This document shows positions 33,245 to 41,877 of a DNA stretch of 58,523 nt, in pieces. The stretch covers positions 1-58,523 of the forward strand of contig JAKPPP010000006.1 of the NCBI GenBank assembly GCA_029547265.1. The letters run 5' to 3'. Every line of letters begins with the position of its first letter. Position 1 is the stretch's first letter. The position numbers were made by a program, and so were the translations under genes. The notes below the pieces were generated by a model. It ran no database searches, was not told where the DNA came from, and was given only the letters and a program-made list of their open reading frames with translations. Source of the stretch: Bacteroidota bacterium. GTDB lineage: Bacteria; Bacteroidota; Bacteroidia; AKYH767-A; OLB10.

Positions 33245-34594
33245 TTATATCACAATCGTACTATTCCGTTCTTGAAATTCTTTGATATAATTACTATACC
33301 ATTTGCCGGATTTTTTTACCGTTCTATGTTGCGTTTCAAAATCAACATGAACAATTCCAAAACGAGGTGTGTATCCTTCCGACCATTCAAAGTTGTCTAA
33401 CAATGACCAAACAAAGTAGCCATCAACTTTTAATCCTTCATTTTTAGCTCTTAGCACCTGTTCAATATAAGACTTTAAATAGTTGACTCTTTTTTCATCA
33501 TTTATTTGACCGTCAATTTTCCTATCATTGAATGCAGCACCATTTTCAGTAATATAAATCTCTTTTACTTCTTTGTATCGATTAAACTGTTTAATCATCT
33601 CATAAATGGATTCAGGATAAATCTCCCAATTCATAATCGTCCGATCTACATTCCTTGTTTTAGCATCAATAATTTTTGCATTGAGGTACGGCGTAAATTT
33701 AGAATGTGATACGACTTCTCTAGTGTAATTCTGTATTCCTATAAAGTCTGGAATTGCTACTAAATTTTCTAGATCGTTCGATTTGATGTAAGGCTCTAGT
33801 TTATTCAAAAAGGGTAGGGTTGTTGTGGGATATCCATATCCTAATAGTGGTTCAATGAAAAGGCGATTAATTAGTGCATCTGTTTTTTGTGCCGCTAAAA
33901 TATCTTCTATGCTATGCGGATTTAACGGAGTAATATGCGAACATGAAAAAGTCGTTCCAATATGTGCATCAGCGCAGGCTGAACGAATTGTTTTAATTCC
34001 TGCAGCTTGTGTTAATGCCGCATGATGAAGTGCCGGCAAATAGTTGTCAACGCCTTTTTTGCCGGGAGCATGTACTCCTAAAAAATATCCGGCTCCTGTA
34101 AAAACTACCGGCTCATTAAGTACCATCCAATGTTTTACTCGATCGCCTAAACGATTTACTATTATAGCAGCATATTCGCTAAACCAATTTACAATATCTC
34201 TGTTGGTCCAGCCTCCTTTGTCTTCTAATTCTTGAGGTAAATCCCAATGGTATAATGTCACCCATGGGTCTACTTTATTCTCGAGACAATAATCAGTTAA
34301 TCGATCGTAAAAATCTAGTCCTCGTTGATTTATAAATCCGGGCCCTAATGGCATTACTCTAGGCCACGAGACCGAAAATCTGAAGTTTTTAATATTCAGG
34401 CTAGCTAATAATCTGATATCCTCTTTGTAATGGTAGTAAAACTCACATGACTTGTTTCCGTTTTGATTATTGACAATGGCATTCTTCTTCTTGCAGAATT
34501 CATCCCATATCGATGATCTCTTCCCGTCAGCGAATTTACCTCCTTCTATTTGATAGGCTGATGTCGCAGCACCCCAAATGAAATCGTTTTTCAT
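33245..34594 (-). CDS. GH1 beta-glucosidase
   Basis: This 449-residue retaining glycosidase of family 1 probably cleaves terminal beta-glucosides or related sugars in the cytoplasm, as no signal peptide is present. Family landmarks are FIWGAATSAYQIEG at the N-terminus, the acid/base motif MVLNEPVVF, the nucleophile motif IYITENGAAF, and the C-terminal GYFVWSLLDNFEWSEGYTPRFGIVHVD. The ATG at 34594 starts the family sequence directly (MKNDFIWG) and lies 4 bp after the glycosyltransferase stop. The upstream in-frame TTG is less likely. It is third in a minus-strand group with a glycosyltransferase and an LpxH-like phosphoesterase. In that setting it may turn over a glucosylated lipid or glycan (inference). 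Confidence 0.93.
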   Translation of the reverse strand: MKNDFIWGAATSAYQIEGGKFADGKRSSIWDEFCKKKNAIVNNQNGNKSCEFYYHYKEDIRLLASLNIKNFRFSVSWPRVMPLGPGFINQRGLDFYDRLTDYCLENKVDPWVTLYHWDLPQELEDKGGWTNRDIVNWFSEYAAIIVNRLGDRVKHWMVLNEPVVFTGAGYFLGVHAPGKKGVDNYLPALHHAALTQAAGIKTIRSACADAHIGTTFSCSHITPLNPHSIEDILAAQKTDALINRLFIEPLLGYGYPTTTLPFLNKLEPYIKSNDLENLVAIPDFIGIQNYTREVVSHSKFTPYLNAKIIDAKTRNVDRTIMNWEIYPESIYEMIKQFNRYKEVKEIYITENGAAFNDRKIDGQINDEKRVNYLKSYIEQVLRAKNEGLKVDGYFVWSLLDNFEWSEGYTPRFGIVHVDFETQHRTVKKSGKWYSNYIKEFQERNSTIVI

Positions 34595-34598
34595 ATTA

Positions 34599-35666
34599 TT
34601 AATTTTCAGCAAGATTTATAGTCATAATTTTCTCAAAGAAATTCATTTCCTTTCTTTTCGAATTGACGACAATATTTTCATGTAAATGATTCTTGATTAT
34701 TTTGTCAATAATCTTCTCTGTATTGTCCGGATATTCAACTTCTATTGATCGTCCGTGTTTTAACCATTCTTTGATCGTACCATTGTGCTTTTTCTTCAAA
34801 CTTTTGATCACTGTAACGCCCATTGATTTTAATACGGCTGCATTACAATGTTGTTCATATTGATTCTTCATAGGAATTACCAATAGTTTCTTTCCTAAGA
34901 AAAGCGCTTCTGATGTTGTTCCAAATCCTGCATTCGTTATTACGGCATTGCATGAAGCTAAGCTTTCTATGAAAGCTTGATTTGTTAAAGGTAATACAGT
35001 GAAATTGGCTTTTTTGTATTCCTTTCGTATATGCTTACTGAATACATGAAATTCACAGCTAGTAATGTGCTTAAGTTTTTCAATTATTCTTTTGTCATCA
35101 TACGAAGGAAGATATACTGTTACATGTCCTTTGTTGCTAATATTAGCTGATCTAATTTCTTTTCTTATTATGGGGGTAGAAACAGTCTCATCAAACGATT
35201 TAAAGTGGAATCCATAGGAGTGAGTTACGGGAGCATAGTGATTTAATACTGCCTTCCCTAATGGATCTGAGCCTTTGGGTTTTGGTGCTAAAGGATGTAA
35301 GGTCGCTGCTTGATTGCTTAATCCAATGCAAACCTTGTTGTTTAATTTAGCAGCCCAACACGATACGGGTTCAAAATCGCTAATGATTAAATCATAATCT
35401 TTGATTGGTATTGATTTTATTTCAGCTAGCAATTTAGCTGTATCTAGTGCTAAATATGTTTTTGTGAAATCAATGCCGCCATTTTTGCCAAAGACAAATC
35501 CAAGGCCATGAAATCGATACTTTACTTCAAAAGGTAATTCTAAATCCCATTGTGATGAACTTATTAGTACATCAGTTTCTCCTTTCTGTTTTAAAATAGG
35601 CACTATTTCTAAAGCTCTACTAATATGGCCGTTTCCGGTTCCTTGTATGGCATAAAGTATTTTCAT
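34599..35666 (-). CDS. Glycosyltransferase, GT28/MGT-like
   Basis: This 355-residue GT-B enzyme resembles lipid-glycosylating and MurG-like transferases. The N-terminal loop is ILYAIQGTGNGHISRALEI, and the C-terminal donor site is NAVITNAGFGTTSEALFLGK followed by LLVIPMKNQYEQHCNA, the usual UDP-sugar-binding segment. No signal peptide or membrane span is present, but a patch of basic residues around 215-240 could meet the membrane. Its start overlaps the stop of the LpxH-like gene (ATGA). A glycolipid acceptor is plausible. The acceptor and sugar are not determinable here. It is followed by a beta-glucosidase, so making and trimming enzymes are side by side. Confidence 0.83.
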   Translation of the reverse strand: MKILYAIQGTGNGHISRALEIVPILKQKGETDVLISSSQWDLELPFEVKYRFHGLGFVFGKNGGIDFTKTYLALDTAKLLAEIKSIPIKDYDLIISDFEPVSCWAAKLNNKVCIGLSNQAATLHPLAPKPKGSDPLGKAVLNHYAPVTHSYGFHFKSFDETVSTPIIRKEIRSANISNKGHVTVYLPSYDDKRIIEKLKHITSCEFHVFSKHIRKEYKKANFTVLPLTNQAFIESLASCNAVITNAGFGTTSEALFLGKKLLVIPMKNQYEQHCNAAVLKSMGVTVIKSLKKKHNGTIKEWLKHGRSIEVEYPDNTEKIIDKIIKNHLHENIVVNSKRKEMNFFEKIMTINLAEN

Positions 35667-36544
35667 TTATTATTGTTTGGGTTATTGGGTAATCCGGGAT
35701 TGTTAAGTTCTGCAAATAGCATTTTGAATAAATCTTTATTATCCATTGAAACTATGTCATCGTCTTCATTTAAGATTTCTATTTCAACTGTATCCTCATA
35801 TTTGTAAAGCGACCATTCTCCATTATTATATTCAAGTGCAGTTAAATTTTCAACCCAGTCGCCCGAATTTAAATAGGTAACCGAACCATTATCATTTTTT
35901 ATTTCTTTAATTTCCGGATGATGAATATGTCCGCAAATTACATAGTCGTATTTGTTACTGATAGCAATGTCGGCACAGGTAACTTCAAAATCATTAATGA
36001 ATTTTACTGCTTTCTTAACACTGTTTTTAATTTTCTTAGATAATGAAATCTTTTCTCTTCCTGTCTTTTCAAGAATAAAATTGGTAAATCGATTTAATAG
36101 AATGAGCAAATCATATCCAATAGCTCCAAGCTTTGTTAGCCATTTAGCATGTTGCATGGTTACATCAAATACATCACCATGGAATATCCATGCTTTTTTA
36201 CCATCAAGGTCTAAAATCAATTTATTGTTGATTTCTAAATTTCCTAAGCTAAACCCGGAGAATCTTCGTAACATTTCATCGTGATTACCAGTAATGTAAT
36301 ATACCGGAACACCTTTCGAGGCAAACCGAATGATTTCCCTCAAAACTTTCATATGTGATTTAGGAAAGTAGTTTTTGCTGAATTGCCAAATGTCAATAAT
36401 ATCACCATTTAAAACAATCATTGATGGTTTTATCGACTTTAAGTATCTTACCAGCTCTTTGGCGTGACACCCGTACGTCCCTAGATGAATGTCAGATATA
36501 ACTACTATTTCTACTTCTCTTCTAAGTGACGACATGATTTTCAT
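35663..36544 (-). CDS. LpxH-like metallophosphoesterase
   Basis: This 293-residue calcineurin-type phosphoesterase has the five metal motifs: VISDIHLGTYG, NGDIIDIWQF, TGNHDEML, HGDVFDV and CGHIHHPEI. The spacing and the DIIDIW segment resemble UDP-2,3-diacylglucosamine diphosphatases (LpxH/LpxH2). Whether it acts in lipid A synthesis or on another lipid diphosphate is uncertain, since the neighbours are a glycosyltransferase and a GH1 glucosidase rather than lpx genes. The first ATG is at 36544. An ATG three codons in (36535) is an alternative start, favoured if the -7-like TACTCTTG at 36557-36550 is used. The C-terminal 45 residues are acidic and Asn-rich and lie outside the family fold. Confidence 0.82.
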   Translation of the reverse strand: MKIMSSLRREVEIVVISDIHLGTYGCHAKELVRYLKSIKPSMIVLNGDIIDIWQFSKNYFPKSHMKVLREIIRFASKGVPVYYITGNHDEMLRRFSGFSLGNLEINNKLILDLDGKKAWIFHGDVFDVTMQHAKWLTKLGAIGYDLLILLNRFTNFILEKTGREKISLSKKIKNSVKKAVKFINDFEVTCADIAISNKYDYVICGHIHHPEIKEIKNDNGSVTYLNSGDWVENLTALEYNNGEWSLYKYEDTVEIEILNEDDDIVSMDNKDLFKMLFAELNNPGLPNNPNNNK

Positions 36545-36869
36545 TTTGTCAAGAGTAAATATTGTTCGAAGTGTCGAAACGATGTTTTTTCAAGTACTTT
36601 AGCGAGGATGAAAAGGAGAGAAAAGATTGTATTAAAATCACCTCTATACGATTCTTTAAAATAACCAGTACACTTGAATAGATTTTCATAATGCAATGTT
36701 ATAATTACATTATTAACGTAGTTTCTCGTTAATGTTAACTATATGTTAAGTCAATATGCTAAATAACAAACGTAAATAGTGTAATTAACCCTTATAGTCT
36801 TGTAATGATGGTTTATAAATTTGCATTTACTTTTGTTGGACTGCTAATTCAATTTTGCAGAAAATATTT
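36545..36869. other. 325-bp gap between divergent genes
   Basis: No gene is seen here. It holds the upstream regions of the LpxH-like gene and the BON gene. ATTAACG (36712-36718) and CGTTAAT (36727-36733) form a 7-bp inverted repeat that could be an operator. A TACTTTTG -7 box is at 36828-36835. Confidence 0.5.
36828..36835 (+). promoter_or_regulatory. -7 promoter box, TACTTTTG
   Basis: TACTTTTG fits TAnnTTTG, 34 bp before the BON start at 36870. The nearest upstream TTG (36800-36802) is 25 bp away, longer than usual. Confidence 0.45.
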
Positions 36870-37541
36870 ATGAAAACGAACTTACAACTAGAAAAGGATA
36901 TTAAGGAATCTATCAATTGGGAGCCCTTACTTAGAAACACCGATATAACAGTTGTTGCAAAGGACGGAATAATAACTTTATCAGGTGTTGTAGATAGCTT
37001 CCATAAAAAGACCCTCATTGAATCTGTTGTAAAAAACGTTTTCGGTGTTAATGCCGTTGTCGAGAAATTAGAGGTAAAACTCGATTTAAACTTAAAACTT
37101 GATGACGAAGCAATAGCCGTGGAAGTCGTAAATGCTCTACGCATGAACTTGGAAATTCCAAATGAAAAAATTAAAGTGAAAGTTGAGAAAGGTTGGGTTA
37201 CTCTCGATGGTGAAGTAAATTGGAATTTCGAAAGAGAATCTGCAAAAAAAGCAATCAGCTGCTTAGCAGGAGTTAAAGTTGTAATCAGTAATTTAAGAGT
37301 TAAACCTGAATCTCACGATGAAGTAGAGAAAGCTCAGATTGAAAGTGCTCTCGACCGCAATTGGGCAATTGATTCAGATGATATAGAAGTTATCGTTTCC
37401 GGTACAAAAGTTACTTTAAATGGAACTGTTGATACTTGGTATCAGAAGAATGAAGCTGAACGAATCGCATGGAATGCTCCGGGGGTATGGACAGTCATAA
37501 ACTCATTGGCTGTGGAATATGACCACGAATTTGCCGACTAA
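36870..37541 (+). CDS. BON-domain protein (three BON domains)
   Basis: This 223-residue protein is made almost wholly of three BON domains (about residues 5-70, 77-145 and 152-220), each with a beta-hairpin of the form VTLDGEVNW or VTLNGTVDT and a conserved Gly-Val near its end. BON domains bind phospholipid and are found in OsmY-type osmotic-stress proteins. No signal peptide is present, so unlike OsmY it would be cytoplasmic or leave by another route. I start at the ATG at 36870 rather than the TTG five codons upstream. It is followed by Dps and an Old Yellow Enzyme, making a general-stress function likely. Confidence 0.88.
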   Translation: MKTNLQLEKDIKESINWEPLLRNTDITVVAKDGIITLSGVVDSFHKKTLIESVVKNVFGVNAVVEKLEVKLDLNLKLDDEAIAVEVVNALRMNLEIPNEKIKVKVEKGWVTLDGEVNWNFERESAKKAISCLAGVKVVISNLRVKPESHDEVEKAQIESALDRNWAIDSDDIEVIVSGTKVTLNGTVDTWYQKNEAERIAWNAPGVWTVINSLAVEYDHEFAD

Positions 37542-37570
37542 GTCTAATTAAAAATTTGCTTTTCGATAGC

Positions 37571-37657
37571 AAAAAGCATTGCCTTTTCAATATTTTTTGA
37601 GGAAATTGAATTTGTCGGATCTAATTTTGATTAGAGCAATGCTTTTTATTTTTTATT
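37571..37657 (+). terminator. Large structured terminator between BON and Dps genes
   Basis: AAAAAGCATTGC (37571-37582) pairs perfectly over 12 bp with GCAATGCTTTTT (37636-37647), followed by ATTTTTTATT. The 53-nt loop contains a second hairpin, TCTAAT-TTTG-ATTAGA (37620-37635), stacked against the outer stem. A small competing hairpin, TTTGCT/AGCAAA (37555-37573), shares three bases with the outer stem. Confidence 0.6.
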
Positions 37658-37688
37658 ACTAGTGTTTTTAACTTAAAAACTATTTTTT

Positions 37689-38177
37689 ATGGTCACTAAT
37701 CTCACAAATACTGCAATAGGTATTACAGACGATCATCGCCAATCTGTGGCGAACGAATTAATGATTCTTTTGTCTGATGAGTTCGTTCTTTACACTAAGA
37801 CGCTTAACGCTCATTGGAATATTGAGGGCATCGATTTTAATGATAAGCATAAGCTTTTCGAAATGCAGTTCGATCAAATCCGTGATTTTATTGATCGTAT
37901 CGCAGAACGAATTCGATCAATCGGACACTATGTTGATGGTACTTTGGCGTCGTTTCTCAATCTTACGCATTTTATCGAGAAAAGTAATTTAAAAAATGAA
38001 GGAAGATTCTTTTTAAAAGAGTTGCTATCTGATCATGAAAGTATCATCATTCATTTGAGAGAGAATATCGAGAAATTTGCTAAAGAGTACCGCGATTTAG
38101 GTACTAGTGATTTCATTACGGGTTTAATGGAAGAGCATGAAAAAATTGCTTGGTACATCCGCTCTCATTTGAAGTAA
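37689..38177 (+). CDS. dps: Dps family ferritin-like DNA-protection protein
   Basis: This 162-residue member of the Dps family would form a 12-subunit shell that oxidises and stores iron and protects DNA in starvation or peroxide stress. The inter-subunit ferroxidase residues are present: His42 in NAHWNIEG, His54 in KHKLFEMQF, and Asp69 and Glu73 in FIDRIAERI. The N-terminus is short and not very basic, so DNA binding may be weak. It lies downstream of the BON gene, after a large hairpin, and 34 bp before a small acidic protein gene. This fits an oxidative or osmotic stress module. Confidence 0.93.
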   Translation: MVTNLTNTAIGITDDHRQSVANELMILLSDEFVLYTKTLNAHWNIEGIDFNDKHKLFEMQFDQIRDFIDRIAERIRSIGHYVDGTLASFLNLTHFIEKSNLKNEGRFFLKELLSDHESIIIHLRENIEKFAKEYRDLGTSDFITGLMEEHEKIAWYIRSHLK

Positions 38178-38211
38178 TAATTGTTTTATTTGACTCTTAA
38201 ATATTAAAGTA

Positions 38212-38529
38212 ATGGAAAATGAAAGTTCAAAGAACCTTCTAAAGGGTCAGGAAATATTTCCGATTGATATACCAAAAATAGTTGAAATTCCTACTGAGTT
38301 AAATCCTAATTCAAGTGTAGATCATTCTAATCCCGGTTTCCCCGAAGTCATTGAATTTGTTTCGAAAACAGATGTACAAAATACTGACTCAAGTTCTAAA
38401 AATGACATTACAGATTCTGAAGAACCTGATATTACCAAACTACCTTACAATGAACATTCAAATGAATGTGATCATAAGGTAGATGATGAAACTTTCTCGG
38501 TGGAAAATCAAACTGATTGCGATGTTTAA
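38212..38529 (+). CDS. Small acidic hypothetical protein
   Basis: I do not recognise this 105-residue protein. It is strongly acidic and rich in Ser, Asn, Asp and Glu, with no hydrophobic core, signal or membrane segment. It is probably largely disordered: KDVPK-like basic stretches are lacking, and FPIDIPKIVEIPTEL near the N-terminus and SNPGFPEVIEFV are the only patterned parts. The last residues contain two Cys (NECDHK and DCDV). Its position between dps and the Old Yellow Enzyme gene with short gaps (34 and 12 bp) supports it being a real gene, although low complexity leaves some doubt. Confidence 0.6.
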   Translation: MENESSKNLLKGQEIFPIDIPKIVEIPTELNPNSSVDHSNPGFPEVIEFVSKTDVQNTDSSSKNDITDSEEPDITKLPYNEHSNECDHKVDDETFSVENQTDCDV

Positions 38530-38541
38530 CATGTTAAGTTT

Positions 38542-39639
38542 ATGAAAGAATATATTCTCTTTTCACCCTATAAAATGGGTTCAATAGCGCTTTCTAATCG
38601 TATTGTTATGGCGCCTATGACACGGTGCAGAGCAATTGATAATATTCCGACTCCTTCAATGGAAACGTATTATTCTCAACGGGCTACAGCCGGACTAATT
38701 ATTACAGAGGGAACAGCTCCATCTGCTAATGGATTAGGCTATGCCCGAATCCCCGGAATATTTTCTACTGAACAAATGTTTGCATGGAAGAAGATTGTTG
38801 ATTCAGTGCATGACGAAGGTTCAAAAATATTCTTGCAGATTATGCATACCGGACGGATTTCTCATCCACTTAATATGCCTGAGAATTCAATAATATTTGC
38901 TCCTTCAGCTGTGAAAGCGAAGGGGCAAATGTGGACAGACCAAAAGGGGATGCAAGATTACATGATTCCTATGGAGATGAGTATATCCGATATTTCTAAT
39001 TCAATCACCGAATTCGTTATTGCTGCTGAGAATGCTATGCTTGCAGGTTTTGATGGTGTTGAAATTCACGGCGCAAACGGATATCTCGTTGAGCAGTTTC
39101 TTTCACCCGAAACTAATCTTCGTTCAGATAATTATGGAGGTGGATTCGAAAATCGTTGTCGCTATTTATTAGAGCTTGTTGAAGCTGTTGCTGCAGGAGT
39201 CGGACGCGATAGAGTAGGTATCCGTCTTTCACCGTTCGGTACTGCCAACGATATGCCGGTATACGACGAGATTGAATCTACGTACGAATATTTGGCAAAA
39301 CAGCTTAATAAATTAGCAATTGCATATATTCATTTAGTCGATCATTCTTCAATGGGTACTCCTGTAGTTCCTCAACATTTAACGAATGTAATCCGACATC
39401 ACTTTAAGAAAACTGTGATTTTGTCGGGAGGATATACTAAAGAGAAAGCAGAAGTCGATCTATTGAAAAAAGAAGGTGACCTAGTTGCATTCGCAAAATT
39501 GTTTATCAATATTCCCGATTTGGTTGATCGTTTTAAAAATAATCTACCGCTATCTGATAATTTGGCTACTGATTTATTTTATACAAACGGTGAAGAAGGT
39601 TATACCGATTATCCCGCCTATAAGCATGAGTTAGTATAA
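38542..39639 (+). CDS. Old Yellow Enzyme family alkene reductase
   Basis: This 365-residue FMN enzyme uses NAD(P)H to reduce activated alkenes, quinones or nitro compounds. The barrel begins PYKMGSIALSNRIVMAPMTR, then IITEGTAPSANGLGY, LQIMHTGRISHP, and the substrate-anchoring pair His176 and Asn179 in VEIHGANGYLVEQFL. GRDRVGIRLSPFG and ILSGGYTKEKAE complete the FMN site. It corresponds to the NemA/OYE class with the His/Asn pair. It is last in the stress module, followed by a bidirectional terminator. A detoxification role is inferred from the Dps and BON neighbours. Confidence 0.92.
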   Translation: MKEYILFSPYKMGSIALSNRIVMAPMTRCRAIDNIPTPSMETYYSQRATAGLIITEGTAPSANGLGYARIPGIFSTEQMFAWKKIVDSVHDEGSKIFLQIMHTGRISHPLNMPENSIIFAPSAVKAKGQMWTDQKGMQDYMIPMEMSISDISNSITEFVIAAENAMLAGFDGVEIHGANGYLVEQFLSPETNLRSDNYGGGFENRCRYLLELVEAVAAGVGRDRVGIRLSPFGTANDMPVYDEIESTYEYLAKQLNKLAIAYIHLVDHSSMGTPVVPQHLTNVIRHHFKKTVILSGGYTKEKAEVDLLKKEGDLVAFAKLFINIPDLVDRFKNNLPLSDNLATDLFYTNGEEGYTDYPAYKHELV

Positions 39640-39659
39640 TTAATTACTTTGATGAAAAG

Positions 39660-39688
39660 AAAAAGCCGACAGTTTTGCCGGCTTTTTT
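39660..39688. terminator. Bidirectional terminator
   Basis: AAAAAGCCG (39660-39668) and CGGCTTTTT (39679-39687) form a 9-bp stem with T-runs in both directions. It separates the Old Yellow Enzyme gene from the converging cys operon. Confidence 0.85.
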
Positions 39689-39706
39689 CTTGTATAGAAA
39701 TATTCT

Positions 39707-40525
39707 TTATCCTACAACAAACCAAGGATTTAATAAATCAGTTTTATTGTAAACGATAGGAGTAGATTCTGTTGGATTAACAACGCTATATCCTGCGTAT
39801 AAGGCGATAGCTTGTCCCGCAGCTGTATCCCATTCCATTGTTGGCGCAAATCGCGGATAAACGTCGGCAGAGCCTTCAGCAACTAAACATAGTTTTAGTG
39901 AACTTCCTTTTGAGATCAAATCGAGATCGCCATGCTTTTTTCTGAGCTCTTCAATAAATTCTTGCGTCTCTTCACTCATATGACTTCTGCTGGCAACTAC
40001 AGTGTATTTGCGATCATCGTTTTTAATCGGAAGTTTTTTCGCAACAGAAATAAATTTATCGGTAATGTTTTGCGATAAAGCAAGATGCATCAAGTAATCG
40101 TAATCGGCTTCTATTTTGTAGCTTCCCGTTCCTTCAGCTCCGAAATACAACGAGTTAATGATCGGAGCATAGATAACTCCTGCCACCGGCGTATTCCCTT
40201 TTATTAAAGCGATGTTTACCGTAAACTCTCCGTTTCGTTTAATGAATTCTTTCGTGCCGTCAAGAGGATCTACCATCCAAAATAATTTCCATTTGTTGCG
40301 TTCTTCAAAAGGAATCATTTTGCCTTCTTCACTTAAAACAGGAAGCATTGTTTCTTTCAACCCTTCCATTATTTTTAAATGCGATCTTTTGTCTGCTTCA
40401 GTTAATGGACTTTTATCGTCTTTTATTTCAACAGCTATTTCATTGGCATAAACACCGGTAATCTCTTTACCTGCCAAGATCGCAGTTTTAATTGCGACAG
40501 CAAGAAGTTCGTTGTAGTTTTCCAT
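39707..40525 (-). CDS. cysQ: 3'(2'),5'-bisphosphate nucleotidase CysQ
   Basis: CysQ hydrolyses PAP (and PAPS) to AMP, removing the inhibitory by-product of sulfotransferases or PAPS reductase. The 272-residue protein has the inositol-monophosphatase fold: LTEADKRSH, LSEEGKMI (Glu66/Glu67), the metal motif DPLDGTKEF (Asp86, Asp89) and MEWDTAAGQAI near the C-terminus. It is the last gene of the minus-strand sulfate-activation operon, 18 bp after cysN. With four sulfotransferases elsewhere in the window, PAP removal would be needed during polysaccharide sulfation. Cytoplasmic or membrane-associated. Confidence 0.93.
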   Translation of the reverse strand: MENYNELLAVAIKTAILAGKEITGVYANEIAVEIKDDKSPLTEADKRSHLKIMEGLKETMLPVLSEEGKMIPFEERNKWKLFWMVDPLDGTKEFIKRNGEFTVNIALIKGNTPVAGVIYAPIINSLYFGAEGTGSYKIEADYDYLMHLALSQNITDKFISVAKKLPIKNDDRKYTVVASRSHMSEETQEFIEELRKKHGDLDLISKGSSLKLCLVAEGSADVYPRFAPTMEWDTAAGQAIALYAGYSVVNPTESTPIVYNKTDLLNPWFVVG

Positions 40526-40543
40526 TTCTAAAAGCGGTATTTA

Positions 40544-41818
40544 TTAAACAATCATTCCGGCAGCAACGGTTTCGTTAGTGCCTTCATCAATTAAAATTAC
40601 ACTTCCGGTATATCTATTCTTGCGATATGAGTCGAAGTATAATGGAACAGTTGTTTTTATGTTTATTCTGGCAATGTCATTCATGCCGATTTCTTTGTCG
40701 TTTTCGTTGCGATGCAAAGTGTTGATATCGATTTTATATCGAATGTCTTTAATTACGCATCGAGCGTCTTTTATTGTATGACGAATTGCGTATTTCCCTC
40801 CTAATTGTAGTTTGTTCGCATTCATCCAGCAAATCATTACGTCGAATTCTTGTTCCATATTCGGAGCATTGTTTTCGCGTACAATCATGTCTCCGCGACT
40901 AATATCTACATCGCGATCTAATGTCATTGTTACCGACATTGGCGCATACGCTTCTTCAATATTCTCGCCGAATAACTCTACTGTTTTTATCACGGCAGAT
41001 TCTCCGCTTGGTAGAATTTTTACTTTATCTCCAGGTTTGTAAATTCCACTTACAATTCTTCCTGCATATCCTCTGTAATCGTGATATTCGGTTTGTTGAG
41101 GACGAATTACATACTGAACAGGGAAACGACAGTCAATATGGTTTTCGTCGCTGCTTATATGAATGTTCTCTAGAAGATACATTAATGTCGCTCCTTGATA
41201 CCATGGCATATTTTGCGATTTGTCTACTACATTATCGCCTTTTAATGCACTGATAGGTAAGAAGTGGACGTCTTTAATATCTAGTTTAGAAGATACATGT
41301 CTGAATTCTTCAACTACTTTGTTAAATGCTGCTTCAGAATATTCCACCAAATCCATTTTGTTAATACAAATGATTAAGTGTGGAATTTGTAATAGCGAAG
41401 CAATAAACGAGTGACGAATGGTTTGTTCAAGTACTCCTTTACGTGCATCCACTAAAATCAATGCAACGTTCGCTGTTGAAGCTCCTGTAACCATATTACG
41501 GGTATACTGAATATGTCCCGGTGTATCTGCAATAATGAACTTACGCTTCGGTGTTGCGAAATAACGATAAGCTACATCAATTGTAATTCCTTGTTCTCGC
41601 TCTGCTTTTAATCCATCAGTTAATAAACTTAAGTCAACATGCTCAAATCCGCGTTGCTGACTTCTTTGTTCAATGGCTTCGAGCTGATCTTCGAAAATTT
41701 GTTTTGAATCGTAAAGCAAACGGCCTATCAATGTACTTTTCCCGTCATCAACACTTCCTGCTGTCGTAAAACGCAACAATTCCATGTTCATGTATCCGTC
41801 TTTGCTGAAATCACTCAT
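40544..41818 (-). CDS. cysN: Sulfate adenylyltransferase subunit 1 (GTPase)
   Basis: CysN is the GTPase that drives formation of adenosine 5'-phosphosulfate by CysD. The 424-residue protein has the translation-factor GTPase motifs: TAGSVDDGKSTLIGR (P-loop), ADTPGHIQYTRNM, and INKMDLVEY, followed by two beta-barrel domains (YRGYAGRIVSGIYKPGDKV). It ends without a fused APS kinase, which here is a separate gene. It is about 50 residues shorter than the E. coli protein but lacks no GTPase motif. It lies between cysD (59-bp gap) and cysQ. Confidence 0.95.
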   Translation of the reverse strand: MSDFSKDGYMNMELLRFTTAGSVDDGKSTLIGRLLYDSKQIFEDQLEAIEQRSQQRGFEHVDLSLLTDGLKAEREQGITIDVAYRYFATPKRKFIIADTPGHIQYTRNMVTGASTANVALILVDARKGVLEQTIRHSFIASLLQIPHLIICINKMDLVEYSEAAFNKVVEEFRHVSSKLDIKDVHFLPISALKGDNVVDKSQNMPWYQGATLMYLLENIHISSDENHIDCRFPVQYVIRPQQTEYHDYRGYAGRIVSGIYKPGDKVKILPSGESAVIKTVELFGENIEEAYAPMSVTMTLDRDVDISRGDMIVRENNAPNMEQEFDVMICWMNANKLQLGGKYAIRHTIKDARCVIKDIRYKIDINTLHRNENDKEIGMNDIARINIKTTVPLYFDSYRKNRYTGSVILIDEGTNETVAAGMIV

Positions 41819-41877
41819 TATATATTAAAATTATATACTATTTAAATGTAAAGGGTATTGGCTGTTTTTTCGATCGA

